DNA from: Plecoglossus altivelis
Lineage: Eukaryota; Chordata; Actinopteri; Osmeriformes; Plecoglossidae
Assembly: GCA_036571765.1 (NCBI GenBank)
Contig: BROE01000016.1
Coordinates: 10,206,219 to 10,270,218 of the forward strand
Direction: 5' to 3'
DNA length: 64,000 bases
Position 1 is the stretch's first letter. Each line of letters begins with the position of its first letter. The translations under genes and the position numbers were made by a program. Of the stretch, positions 26,601 through 41,100 are shown piece after piece. Below the pieces are notes generated by a model that saw only the letters and a program-made list of their open reading frames with translations, had not been told where the DNA came from and searched no databases.

Positions 26601-29600
26601 GTGGGGGGGGGGGGGGCACTCCATAACCTCGAGGATGCAGATCTTATCTCCAAGACACACCCACAGAACCATCCCCATCCCCCGGGAGCAATCGCTATGG
26701 CAACAGAACCTCGAGATCCAGTCACTTGGCCAGAACCAGGGGAAGAGAGGGAGGGGGGGTATAACTGACAGTATGTAGGCTTCCCTTCTCCCTCACCCCT
26801 CATCCACTTCCTCCCCCCAGGGACCCCTTGCCCTTCACATCTGGCCAACACAGAGAGAACTAGGCTTGAAGAGCCAAACAGCATCCAAAGAAAATCAATC
26901 AACACACTGTGCATGGAATTGATTTTTTAGTCAATGCAGCCATCATTATAGCTAAACGCTAAGGTTTAGCTCCTCCTGACCAGGTTCCGTCAATCAGCCT
27001 TACACTGTCCAGAAACAGACCTTCCTTTCCTTCCTTTCATGAACATAAAGTGAGATTATGCAAAGGTATACACACAGCTAAGGAAAGAAATAAGACGCCA
27101 TTCCTTGCGATACCTGTTGAATTCCAATACAGGCGCATCTCATTTCACTACTGATGTACTGGATTAGTTCACTACCTGTACCAAAGCATATATAAAACTG
27201 AAAAGTACTAAAACAACACTGCTTAGGCACATACACAGATAGACCCCTGGTGGTGCCTGACCACCTGTCCACTTGGTCTCTAACAAGGTCAGTGCCAGCA
27301 AGCTCCAGTTCCAGTCTGGTGATGTCAGGCTAGATAAGTGACCCATGCAATTTCTTTCTTTCCTCTGTGATCGAGAGGAACACGGATGGTTACAAGCCAT
27401 CAAGCAAAGCCGAGCTGCTTGATATTTACGCCAGGAGTGGCAGTCATCCAATAGCAATGTGAAAGACGGATGGAGAGCATGCTGAAAGACACATGAAAGC
27501 TGTGATTGAAAATCAGGGATATTGCACCAAATAATGCTGTTTTATACTTATCATAAGTAAACGACTTGTACTGTGGTGTTTCAACGTGAATTAGAACTTT
27601 CTTCGCATTCTTTGAGATCCGAAAACACCTCTTGAAAACTACATTGTTGTTATTTTGATTAGTTACCATTGTCTGCACAAAATGGAAAATGGAATGAATT
27701 TGGGAGATGTTGTTTGAAAAATAAAAAAAGCCTTTTAATTGTGCCCAAAACATACCTAAAAAAGAGTTAAACCGAGAAAGAGTGAAAGAGATAATTGTGC
27801 AGTGATTTTCCAGAGCTGTAGAATACAGTATATTTGTGTGTTTGTGTACATGTTTGAGTATGTGTTGTGTGCAGAAGTTTACAGTATGCAGTACCCTTTT
27901 CTCGTCACAATACTAAGTAAAACAAAAGAGCTTCATTCCAGACTGTGCACCTTCCATGTGTCCTATATATCATCCTGTAAACAGTGCGGTGTAGATCTTG
28001 AGTAATTCCTTTCCAACCCCACAGGTCAAGTCTGAACTCATTTCCTCTGTTCTGTAAACACACATCCTTCACTGTGACACACTGTCTAACAGCACACTGT
28101 CTAATAACACACTAGTTCTCACTGGCTCAATGTGCGCGTGCACATATGTTTAGGCTCTACTCTTCATCTCCCCTGACGTCTCTTCTTCTGAAGTGTAAAA
28201 ACTACAATTGTTGACAGCCATTTTTGTCACCAAACGGAACACCACTGTCCTTTACGGTCCAAGATAAAGCCACACATTCTGGTGTCATGAAAAAGAGAGA
28301 GTGCATGCTGCATAGCAATGCTGGTAAAGGTCTGAAAAAGCACTCAACCAGAGTGGCATCAAATGTGCTGTGTTTCACCTTCACAGTGGAATAATAATCA
28401 GTGTGTCTCATGCTCCCAATGTTGCAATGACAGTGGGAGATTCCTTTCCACTTTCTGGAAACTCCAGTCACCCACTGGGGGATGATTCACAGGCGACATC
28501 CTGTTTGACTCTACTCCTAGGGCAGCTTAAGCTGTGCAGTGTGTGCGTGCGTGCATGCGTGCGTGTGTGTGTGTGTAGACTTACTTTTAACAGTGGCTGT
28601 CCTGGTGCAGTTATAGAGGATGGCCAGCTCTCCAAACACCTTCCCTGGTCCCATGGTACACAGCTTCAAACTCTCCTTTGTTACTTCCACCTTACCATCT
28701 GAAAACACACAAACACACAATTCAAACATCTCCGCCCACGCCCATCTCATGCCACAGCAAGTTCTTCACATGCTTCTTGGGAGCTGTGCTGTCTTTTGAA
28801 AATCTGACATCTGTTAGAACACCTTGAATGGAAGTGTGTCTATCTCAGTGCTTCAAAATACTTATTGTTTGCATTCAACACAGAGAATTCAACGGCAGCT
28901 TTCTGTGCTTTACAAACGCAGCATACTCATTATTATGACAAGCCCAATTAATTGTGCAGGCCGATGGAACATGAAAAGTTTCTGCTAAGTCCGAGCATAT
29001 TTGTTAGTGGTAGTCTAAGCCTCTCAACCTTTAGTGGTAGATCGAACTGTTCAATGTCATCTTAAAAATGAAGAGTGAAAACAGCCATCCGTAGTCACAG
29101 ACTTTGTCATGAGCACTTGTCTCTCTGTGTTATTAGGCGGCTGGTATGGCAGGCTGTGATTGGAGGGTCTTTGTTGCTGTGATTGGGGAACGCAGGAGTC
29201 ATTGTGTATGAATGAGCCTCATCACCAAAATATTCACACCAAGAAACCCAGAAAGACTAACCAGAATAGGTGTCTGATTTGGAGTTCAAGGGAAATGACA
29301 GATTGGATAGTCCATGGCATGTGATTTAATGATCTGGAGTCAATGATAAGAGTGGCTGTTTTTTTTAAAGGAACTTCATAATTGTTCTACAGGTCTGGTA
29401 CAGATGGTGCCAAGCTATCAGGAACACAGGCTGCATTGCATAACAGCTACCCCATATTGGCCCACGTTTTAGTCCTCTTCCGAATCTCCAAGCATTATTG
29501 AGTTGAGCCTAGGATATTCAACACGACCTCCATAGCTGGTATGAAAGCAGAATGATGTCCTCCAAACAGACTTCATAGCTGGGCTACAGCCCCAGGACCA

Positions 29601-32600
29601 CCTTACCACTGTTTGTACTGCCTTCACTCAATCGGTTCCAACCCTCGCATAAACTCACCCGCTCTCTTCCAGCACACAGAGTGACGGCTGGAGATGAAAG
29701 GATAAACCAGAGTGTAAAAAGGATATAAAAAAGTTCCGTCATAAAAAGGAACTTTTCACCTTGTCAACAGTGGTAAGGTTTGTTCCACTTCGTCTCCTTT
29801 GATGGTCAGACCATTAATGGAACTCTGTCAGTGTGTCTGTTGAAAACACATTGAACACCAACTTAACCTCTTAATCCTGTTATGGTGCATTGAATTCAGA
29901 CATACACTGGGCTCATTACATCCTTGTCAGGAAGCAGGCCAAAATATTGTCATTGCTAGGTTGGTGAGAACAGAAAAAAGACCATATGATCTAGAGGTTT
30001 TTGGATTCTGGTCGGAGACATTTCAGCTGAGGCTCTCTTCCAGTTGGTTGACTGAGATGGCTGATGGAGAGGAAGGTGTTTCGGGAGGGATTGAGGAAGA
30101 ACAAGTCGGTTTTTACAGCAGGGATGTAAAGAGGCTGTCTGACACCTATGGACTGGCAGTCTAGCATCTTCATGGAAGTGGTTGTGCAACTAGCCACTAG
30201 TGAACGAACCGCCAACTGGAAGAAGGGAACGAGATACCTTAAATAGGAACTGAGATGGATGTAGAAGACAAGTCAGACAGTCTGCCATGTTTTGCAGGTA
30301 GTTTGACAGGCAGTCAGATCCAACATGACAGTGTGGTCTATTTATGTACTGGATTCTGGATTCCCTCACCAGAATCTGTAGGTGAGCTCGCAACAGGACA
30401 TGAAGAATCCAACAATGTGTTTCTGGACAGTCACTATTGTCACGTGGGCAGAGAGTTGTGTGTTTCGGATCTGAGAGACGTGCTTGGCACGTGGGCTGGA
30501 GATGATGCTGCGATACTAAGCTCTGTTGGATTTACTCAAGCACAGAGCACACAACACACTACTATCTCATTTCTCAGGCTGTTCAAAGGGTGTTTACTTA
30601 AAAAGTCCAAACACACACACAGACGCACACCTGCTGGCATCCGAATTTCCAGACATTTGCTAAGTTATGCTCTGTCCGACTTTACTGCAAGAGCCAAATG
30701 AGAGATGAGTTTGTGGAGGAAAATGACTTTATCCTATTCTAATGCAAGTTGACAGGAGTGAATGAACCCCACAGTTTTGTCTGACCACGGGACATTGGAA
30801 TCTCCATCTAACCAGCATTCACCCTGACAACCTCACCCAGTGACTCACTTGCAGCATCGCATAAGGTCATAGAACTGAATATCCACGGTGAAAATGCAAA
30901 GCACCCTCAAAAACTTATATCACCAGCGTTAACTGATGCCAGCCTTACTTCTGCAGGACACCATGTCCCCCTGTCCTCCCTCGTTTTTTGACCATTGTCA
31001 TTCGAATGTATGTTCAGGGTTAGTTCAGGGGCAAAGTTGATGTGTCTTGAGAAGGAAGTAAAGTTGGCTGGCAAGCAGTCTGGCTGCCTTCCAAACCCAG
31101 TGTTAATCTTCCTCCGTCCTTTATGGCTCACCCTTGGGTAGTGGTGCTGATGACATTGGAGAGGCTCCATTTAGTATGGAGAAGGCTATGGGGGGGTACT
31201 ATCGTGTTCTAACCAGTGATAATCCTTTTTGTGAGTCCAGGTGAAAGAAACCTACACATCATTCGGCTAGCTTGCGTTCTTTAAATGGTAACGACTGGAC
31301 CAAGCACAATGAGCTATAGTTTTGGTTAAGTACAGGTCAAGCACAGCTACCTACAGTATATGTCACCAGTCAAGCTGAATTATAAGACGCTAAAGGACGA
31401 GCATTGTGTGGATGATTGTGTGAAGACCTTTACTTATTTGCTTATTTGAAATACCGTGCTAAGTTTTAAATGACCCTAACTGAATTTGTAAAAGAACAGT
31501 CCTTTAATTTCCTGCCTCCATGTATCTCATATTGAGGGTATTATGTCTATAAATAAGGCTGTGTTTCAGAGGTCATGCATGAGTTAGAGTGCTTATTCCT
31601 CTCAGCCTCTTTCTTGTTTTCTAACAACACATCCTGAGGAGACTGAGTAAGACATGGGGGAGGACTGGTCCCGCAGAGCAACAAACGACCAAAGACCCTT
31701 TCCTACTCTCTGGAAGGAGTTTCAACCCAAAACACTCATCATAAATCAGATTACAGAACAGTTAACTTCAACCTTTTCCATTAGGAATGTGCAGAAATAT
31801 CTGACCTTAAATCAGTGTTGGAAGGCCGCTCTGAACCCTTCTAATTGGATGAAGTTAAAGTAAGGTCAGAACCTCTGAGGGTCGTAAATATGGGACTGGG
31901 GGTTGGGAGAAATGGGGCCGCGTCGAGACATTGCCCTGTGGTCAGGTGGTATAATTCCCCCTTAATGCGCGGTGTTTAGGCCAGACTGATGGCTGATCCT
32001 AAATCTGTGACTGGGTAGGAATCATATTAGTCTTTAATGGATCTTCTGGAGGACAGCCCCGAAGGAAGCTGGCCTCAGGCTCACTCAGACCCAGGTTTTG
32101 GAGTCTCCACCCAAGGGAGATTGAGTAGGCTTTAGGGATAGCAACACTTTGAAGTGGACAGCTGTGTTCTGAGCAGAGATTTCTAAAAAGAACATTGTTC
32201 GCTTTCCCAGGTTTGAAAAAAGCAAACACGCATTGTGTTTGAGTCATTGTATTTTTTTTAAAGAAAACAGTTCCAATCCGCCTATCAGCTTCATTGTCAT
32301 CAAAATGATTGCATGCTACGGTAATGACAGACAATTGGCATCATTTTATTACATTAACCTGTATCATTCAGATGTTGTAATTCCTCTGTTTCTATGCTAC
32401 TAGACTTCTGTACAAAGGACAGAGGAAAACACTACCGTGTGAAAACCTAACTGGTCTCCTTGGTTCTCAAGTTTGCTTATGCATGGGTCCGATTGTTTTC
32501 AGTACCAGTTCTATTTACTGACTCGTCAAGTTAATTTAGAAATTCCTCCTGATCACTTCTGTAACATTTACGAAAGCAACAATGCGTGTTTGTTATAGCA

Positions 32601-33476
32601 CAGGATTCCAGCCACCAGATTCAAACCCAAGTCATGCCTCTGTTCTGAACCTATTAAGGCGAAAAAAAATCTCTATGAAGAGAGTGGAAAGTGGGAGAGG
32701 GAGGAAGATGGGGACAAACTTTATGTGACAAGAGTGTTGATGTTCTTTGCACATCAAGCCACAGGAAGCGAGGACACTTCAGATCTTTGAATGCAACTGT
32801 CTGTCTCTCAGAGCCACAAAATCAACCAAGTTGGGCATCTGGTCTGTCAGTAATGGACACAAAGAGCTAATCAAAAGCTGACTTGATGCCTAGAGTAACT
32901 TGCAAATAATTAGGGTACATAAATAATTGGAATACCAAAACTTGACCTTGTGTTCTACCCCTTAGTCTACACGTGTCAATTACCTATTTATATGAAGCAG
33001 TAGTATCATAACAATAACTGATTAAGGATGCAGTACTGCTTTGGTTTACACTAAGATACTATATTCAGTGAAATCTTCCCTCTCTCACCTTCATATTCAT
33101 TACAGTAATAAAGAACTGCAGCTCAATCCCTGCCTCATCCTGGTCATCAAAGCCACATTACAGCTCCTGTGTTGTCAGGGTGATTGAAGAGAGAGAAGTG
33201 GGGGAGGGGGTGCAGAGTAAACGCCACTCGTTCAGCATTCCAAGCTAGACTGTGTCGCAATTAGCCTTAGCCTTGATGCGGTGTTGTTATTTATTCAGAC
33301 TGGGCCTAATTAGCACAGCACCAGGACGTTAGCATACAGATTAAAGTGACATTTAAAGTACAGTACTGTGCCTGTCTCATTTCCTGACTAGCCAGGCAAA
33401 AACATCTCTGAGGGTCTGTAACAGGAGGATTCAAATTGCTGTCTGTCAGGTCATTATGGTAGAGGGGTCTCTGATA

Positions 33477-33538
<62 letters not shown>

Positions 33539-35129
33539 CACACACACACACGTACAAACACAAACATTTGCCTTAGTATATACTTAGTATTTTCTCCCAG
33601 ATATAAATGCATTCACACGCTCTTTATCTCTGTCTATCCAACACACACATTGTATTGTGTGCATTATATATTATAGTATATGTAACAAACACAAGTCGAT
33701 AGGTTTGGATTATACTGGTTTTACACTCAACTATCACTCACAAGCAATCACACTCTTGCCATAGGGAGGCTTGGTAGGGGCATTTTGTATGGTGGGGAAT
33801 CTAATATTGTGCCACATCATAGTTAGAGATAAGAGAGGGGTTTCTAGAGTGAGCCTTCATTATGGGCTGGTCTTCCAAGCTAATATAAGATCAAAGAGAT
33901 GGGTTGTATCACAAGCATCCTGAGATGTTGGTGATATGCATGCCCTGTCTAGACTCCTGGGGATAAGTCCATTCTTACTCGAGGGAAGTCTTAGGAGAGG
34001 AAACAGAGCAAAAATGAACAGGTCTGGCCTTTTATTAGTTGTCTTAGAATACGTTTTGAGCTTCAAGTTTCTCAAAAAGTGGAATGTATGCTAAACTAAC
34101 AGCAAAGAACTACACATGTCCACATTGTAATACCTGCAGCTTGCTCTGCAACAGCGATGTTTTTCCAGCTCTCATGTACAGTGTGTGAGTCAGTAGCAGT
34201 AGTGTTTATGTGTATATACTGTATACATATATAGGTGTATAGGTGTGTGTGTGTGTGTGTCTGTCTGTGTGTGTGTGTGTGTGTGTGTGCGTGCGTGCGT
34301 GCATGTGTGTGACTTCCAACTCTCGTGTACAGAACTAGCACATTTTCCTGTGGGAGTGGGATTTGTCAGTCACTAAAGTAGAGCGGATTACTAGTTCTCT
34401 ATCTTGTATTCCCACATTGCACCTCAGCAAACAGACAGGGAAGGACAGGGTATCTAGACAGGGCAGACTGTCAATAGCTCTCTCCTGTCACACACACACA
34501 CACACTCACAAACACACACCACACACAAATATATCTTTCCAGACACTGACAGCCTCCTGTATAGAAACATACGTAAGTCACATATATCTACCGTGCATGC
34601 GTAGACACACACTAACTCAAACATAGGAGTAACAGGTAGGCAGGACGTAGACAAGCATTTTTCAACAGCCTCACAAATTTGTCACAAAAGGACATAACCA
34701 ATCAGGCACACACTGTCTCAGACACTCACAGACGCACACAACCCTCGCCCAACCCATTCCTAGCTGAGACGCTCCCAATACAAGGTGAATTCAAATGAAT
34801 TAATATAGGATCTGTGATCCTTCACAATGGCTCATTCATTCCTCTGCAAGGCATGTTCACATAATCCCTTGGACTGGAAGTAGTAATCAATATTCACTCC
34901 TGGGATGTATAAAAGCTCAGTCCTCCATATACTCATCACGGGCAGAGAAAGGAAGGAACTAAATAAGATAGAGGGGACTGAAAGGAAAAATAATTGACAG
35001 GGAAAATTGAGAGGGATGATGTTGAGTGGCGGGACACAGGATGAAGATATGATGCGACACAGAGAAAGAAAGAGAGAAATGAAGAGCAGATAGCACTGTA
35101 GGGATTGAGAACATTGTGGCCAATGATAT

Positions 35130-35166
<37 letters not shown>

Positions 35167-38100
35167 AAGAGAGAGAGAGAGAGAGCGAGCGAGAGAGAGA
35201 GAGAGAGCGAGCGGGAGAGAGAGAGCGAGCGAGCGAGCGAGTGAGCGAGAGAAAAAAGCGAGGGAGAAAGATAACAGTTACAAAGGTGAGGATATCACCA
35301 TATTGTGAGAAGGATTTAAAATGATTCTCCATCCTACGTTCACCACGCATTTACTAATAAATTCTACAAAAGCTCAAATAGCCTCTAAGCAAGACTGTCA
35401 AACCGTCTAAGGGGGTGAATGTGTGCTACCTACAAATCTATATCAATTCTGTAATTGTAGTGTAAGGAGCTATGCTATGTTACCTCTTCTCTTTGAACTG
35501 TTTCTTGTCTTATCACATTTGACCGAAACAATACACTGTTTTAAACTTGCCAGGGATGCCTTTACTATTTTTGCATGCAGCACATGCAATTCTGAGGTGT
35601 ACATTTGAAATCAAATGAGTCAGAAATGAAATGGAATACATTTTCTGCTCTCCGTCTCTTTTCCTTTCACTCCAATCTGCTGTCCACACCTCCAGATTAC
35701 AGACTGCAGACCCAACCGAAAGAGCAGGCGAGACACACAGATGAGTGTGCTGCTCAAACAAACACGTTCGTGAATCTAAAGGAAAGAACAACATCGTCAC
35801 CACACCTGTCACTGATTCAGCCATCTGATCAGGGCTACCCAAAGATTTCTCAGCCTCACTTGACTAGCCGGGGAGCTAGGAGCCCACCTCTGAGAGCACA
35901 CCTATCACCTCCACCCAGCTCACAGGAGATGAGACGTTCCTCACCTGGCCAAAGGCTTGTTGACCTCTCAGAAGAGCCCTCAGCCTCAGGTGCCGCTTGG
36001 TGACCACAAACAATGATCTAAAGATCTCTCAGGAGCCTGCGGGAACCCACACCTGCTCCATGATTGGCAGGAGGTCAATCTGCTACAATTTTAGACATAG
36101 TCTTCCAGAACGACAGAATTGACCTTCGGTTACGCTCTGTTACTATCAGTTAGTATCTTAGAGGCTTGAAGGTTCCCAAAACTGCAACTTAGTTTATTAA
36201 GATACAAGGCGTGACAGAGGATTGTCTACGACAATAATGGGACATAAAGTACGCACTGGCTGGGTAAAGGTCAATGAACAAATCGATATGAACGTCCTGT
36301 GCAATGTCAATACAACGTATCAGGAATTACGAATGTGATAAAATGACACTACATTGACAAAAACATTGGGACACCTTCACAGTTAACCTACAGGACCTTT
36401 AATGACATCCCAGATGCACAGATCCTGTACAGAACCCCCACATAAACACTATCAAACACATTTAGAATCAATTCTTAAGCCATGTTCAAGCCAGATGTAT
36501 TTACCCAGAAGATGTGCCCAAACTCCCAAATGCTCTTGTAGCTATATGGGTACTAACTCCCACAAACACACTCCAAAATCTCATGAACAGCCTTCCCAGG
36601 AGAGAGGCAGCAGTTATAGCCACATGGGGGGGACTCCATATTATTCCATGTACTTTTGGAATGAGATATACTAGAAATTATTTTCTAATAATTGTACACG
36701 TACAGTGTATTTATTTTTGAATTACAGCATGATTACAATGCTGAGAAAGAATAGCATATGCAATGTTAGTAGGGGTAGCTTTGCAAGATAAATATGATTA
36801 GGATTAGTCTGGCTGGTATGAACAGTCACATCTCCCCACTCCAAACATTTAATACTAATATTTGTCTAATCCTGAAATTAGGACCCCACACTCATTTGTG
36901 AGTGAGTGGAATCTTTCCAATTGAACATGATCAAACATCAACACTTAAAGAAGCAGTATTACAAATCCCTTGTCCACGGCAGTGGATTCACAAAAGGATG
37001 GGCTAGGAACGTCGCCTAAAAAGTGAGTTGTGGCTGGAACACTCATTTGGTGCAACGTAAGTCAACAGGGAACGACACACCCCGAGGCCTCTCAGGGGGT
37101 GTTCAACAATGTTTACCCTGGACCTCTTAGACATGGTGTCACCGGGGCTCAGCACTCAGTCTGGGACACATCCACCACCCGCCCTGGTCAGGCAGAGGGA
37201 TCTTGGCTGTTTAAGCCTCTAGAGACGAAAGGGGAAGGGAAAAAATATAGCACCTCACAGCAAGAGTGTTGCACACCACTGTGACTTCCACAGTGGTGCG
37301 TGATGGTAGGACCAGACATCTGGACATCTCATTGGTCTATTCCAGTCTCAGAAGCCTCTAGAAGCACTTTTCCAGCGCACACCTGTCTGCTTTCTGACAG
37401 GCCTGTCCTTGCTTTTTTTTCTTTTCTTTTTTTTGGACGCAATTAAGTTCTTTGTTGAACAGAGGAGTATTAAAGGAAGTTGTGAAGTGTTGGAAGCACT
37501 TGATAATAATTTGATTTGATTATCCCTGCTATTACCTCCTTTAAATATCTAAAATACTATTCACTGACTATACTCCTAATCAGCAGCACTGATAATCTCC
37601 CTGGAAACAGAATAATTTCCTTGATTATGCAATTAGTGTTTTTAGGCTGCTTGATACATTGTTTTACAACAGTTAGCCAACATCAGTAGAGCGACACGTC
37701 GCCCATGCACACGTACACATATGACAACACACACTGTGAGTGCACAAGTGTGTGTGAACACGTGCAGACACACATACACAGAGGGTGCACATGCTGAGCA
37801 TGCAAACACATATAAACAGAGAACACACAAATGCAAAGAGGACATTAAGGGCAATGTGACAGACTGTGCAACACCCTGCCCATACTGCTTAGAAAGGTCA
37901 CAGGCTCTGACCTTCTACCATTCTCTACTAAGAGCTTCAGACCTTTGAGGGTGATATTGCTAACCTTTATCCTTTGTTTTGTTTTAGTGGAGACTCAAAA
38001 GGTGAAAGCAGAGACCAGGAATATAAAGTTGACATATCCTTTACATATATCAATTTAGACAGAGAATTAAAGGGCTACGGGCAATGTCCAACATATTCTC

Positions 38101-41100
38101 AATTCAGTTTCACTCAGTGAACAAATCTTTCAGGGTTGAATTTGATGCCCAGTTTTCCATAAAACACCTCTTACTATATTACTGTCAGTGAGCAACTCCC
38201 ACAGCCCCCAAACAATCCCTCAATTGCCACCTATGCATCATTTTCCTCTAACTGCACTTTAGTGAGAAGGATTCATCATGAAGTGAGAGAGACACTTGAG
38301 CACCACAGGGTGTCCGCTTCATTCAAGCAGATGAAGGAGGAAATGGAAAAACACGCACGCACATGCGCACACACACACACGCACCGAAATACACGCGTCA
38401 AAACTGCATTGAAAGTGACACACACTGTCACTTTCTCTTTCTCCCACAATTTGCATGTGTAATAAGGATGCACCACACAGGGACAGCCATTTAGGGAAGG
38501 TTTGGCAGTCTATTTGACAAATACAGGTTGCTATTGATCAGCCCTGACCATGTTTATTTACAGCACACAACAAAAGCAAATTAATTTGGATCTCACTCCC
38601 CCAAGTCAGGCTATTCCCCACAAAAACAAACAATCCTCCACACGTTTCCTTTGTGAAACTGTCAATCCAATATGATGGAGCCTTGCAGGGACCCTCTCGC
38701 CAACACAATCCCACTGAAATGTCACAGGCTCCTCCGCCTTACGTCTGCCTCATGCAGCGAGTGTGGGAGCCCGGCCAGTAGGAGTCGCAGCATTAGAGGG
38801 GAAGGAGGTGGAGATGAGAAAGAGTATAGGAGCTCCTCCAGGGAGCAGAGCATCTCAGAACAGATGGACAGAGGACGTCTTGGCTGATGCTGGCTGCTAC
38901 GGTAAGGAGATGTCTTTGCAAGCCCACAGCTAAAAGCACTAAACACACTGCGCTCTCCTGGGACCCGAGTTCCCGGAAGTCTCCGAGACAAGAATAGACT
39001 ACCGCCATTCGCTGAGGCTCATCGCCCAGGCCGATCAATAATCATGTTTATTATGGGAATTTAAAAAGCGTGTTGGTATTATATGAGCCTCTCTGAAGAG
39101 CAGAGAGAATGTCATTTTTGCTTCAGAAATTCCAAATGCCCAGTTTTGATTCACTACAGAACCTATAATTAAAATCAGTGGCTTGAACAGAACCACTGGC
39201 CCTCTGGTGATGTCAATCAATATGATTGAAGGTGGTCTCACGCAAACACAATTAACTTCAAATGCCACTGATCACATATCTACCTCCAGCATGGAAACTA
39301 CTTCAACACGTATTAAACACATTCTGACACACAGACCATTTTATTGGGTACTACACCAAAGAACGTGAAATGCCATTTTTCAACATTCTATGGCAGTAAA
39401 AGTAATGCCATTGAACTTCCTAAAATTCCTGCAGAGTTAAAATACCAGGTGCCAAGGGAAGCAAGTGCTCTGAGAAAGTTTTATAAAAAAAATAATTTGA
39501 TTCAGTTTAACTACTAACAATGTGTCTTTACAAAAGAGTCCTGCAGAGAGAGACAAGCCGCTGCACTTATACAATCTGTTGCCTAGCAGTGTGTTGTTGA
39601 AAAGAACAACACGCGTTGGCAAGCCATTCAAGGTAAGTCACACTCAGACAATAAAAAATGTATCTCAAATAATCAGGCCTTGGTGCACCCATCAATACAC
39701 TTAAAACATTTTCTCATCATCTGGTGCTATTCATATTTCCAGTAGGCGCTGTCAGGTATCACCATATAAATATTGTGGTTAAATCGAGTGTGCGCTGCAC
39801 ACGGACAATGAGACATGTTACCTTCCATGACGTAGACCAGCGAGCCCACATCTCCTTCCTTGATGATGCAGCTGTCTTTGCCATACTCCACTGGGTACAT
39901 ACAGTCCACAATCTCCTGGATCTGAGACATCTCCAGGTTCTTCATGAAGTCATTGTCCAAGATGGCTTCCTTGATCAGATCCTTGGACCTGGGGAAACAA
40001 ACAGAGTGCTCAAACAACAGTGGAGAAAGGTATAGATTGATGGAAAAGTTTATTGATTCAAAAGGTCAAAAGAGTATTGCCCGAAATGAAGAAGCGACAG
40101 AAATGATGTGGGCTTCACAGGAATTCTGAAACAGCAATGTCCATTCGAACACTGACAAAAACCTCTAGAACATGTTCAGCTTCCTTTATACAACGTCCTT
40201 TGACTTACACTTGTAAGGCAAATCCGAAAGATTGATTAAAATGTGATTTGGGGCTTTCAACAAAAAGATATTTCCTGTGAAATATTTTCAAGGTGAACAT
40301 TCTATTTGGCTTCGATCAGCTCTCTTTAAAAGAGAATTTATACTGTTTTATAGGCCAATTTTTCTGTCTCTTGAGTGCCTGGGCTTGCCAGATGGGTGTC
40401 ATGTAGCTCACCACGACACATCTCTGAACGAGGCTAATAACATGTAATGGGGTTAACCCAACAAGGGGACCTTGTCTTCAAAGAGGAGCTTTAATGTTGC
40501 AAATCATAGAAAAGGCAGAGGAAACGCTTTCTTCCCCTCAAAGGATGCTGGGAATAGAACTCACAAAAGGGGCCGGCAGTTTGAAGCGCTGGCCAGGCAT
40601 TAAAAGTCCTGCCCCCTCTCGCTCTGTGGAAAACCTAGCTCCAACCACTTTGTCCCCCTCTCCCTTTTTAGGAGCGACCACACACACACGAGACAGGAAA
40701 ACCAAGCTGCTAGCTGGGCTAATCTACACTTTTCAGACAGCTTTGATGTGGGACGAGAGGACAACAATCAGGTCTAACGGAACAAGGAGTATAAGCAGAA
40801 ATAGAAATTAGTCTAAATACAGCCCCTTTAGTTTGAAAACTATTATCAACCAGTCACAGATATATACACACAAGGCATTCAACCATGGCATGTTGTGACT
40901 GATTGTACGTCTCACAATTTGTTTTATTATCTGGAAAAGCCTTCTTTAAAAGTGAGGGGGTATCTTTCAGGATTTATCTCCAGCCCTGCCCTAAATGTTA
41001 GTCCACACTTGAAACAGGAAGGCGCGGTGAGCAGAGGTGCCCTGCCAGAAGCGATAACTCTCCCAAGTTTCCCATACTGAATTCCTTGTGAAGCTTCCCT

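Larger units (their letters stand above)
16011..28584 (-). other. prkg1 intron 3-4 (12.6 kb)
   Basis: The largest intron in the window. It holds a (GCAT)n tract at 16366-16386, a GA tract at 18579-18637, CT/CA at 23642-23690, GT at 25174-25200 and a 14-G run at 26603-26616. It also contains the two longest open frames here (22805-23571 on both strands, 26324-26914 minus), neither with a recognisable domain. No exon is supported. Confidence 0.7.
28699..39821 (-). other. prkg1 intron 2-3 (11.1 kb)
   Basis: Contains long CT/CA, GT and GA microsatellites (33.5, 34.3 and 35.1 kb), a Tc1-like remnant (36.35-36.71 kb) and repeat-free stretches rich in ATTA cores (32.9-33.4 kb and 39.0-39.1 kb) that could be conserved noncoding elements. 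A plus-strand open frame at 35605-36003 (132 codons) has biased Ser/Pro composition but no recognised domain. Confidence 0.7.

Noticed and set aside
26324..26914. Longest open frame here (196 codons, minus strand, ATG start) inside prkg1 intron 3-4
   Set aside because: Composition is driven by G-rich and simple sequence (a 14-G run among others), no domain is recognisable, and there are no fitting splice signals; it looks like chance.
35605..36003. Plus-strand 132-codon Ser/Pro-rich frame
   Set aside because: No family resemblance, no promoter or splice context, antisense in an intron beside simple repeats.
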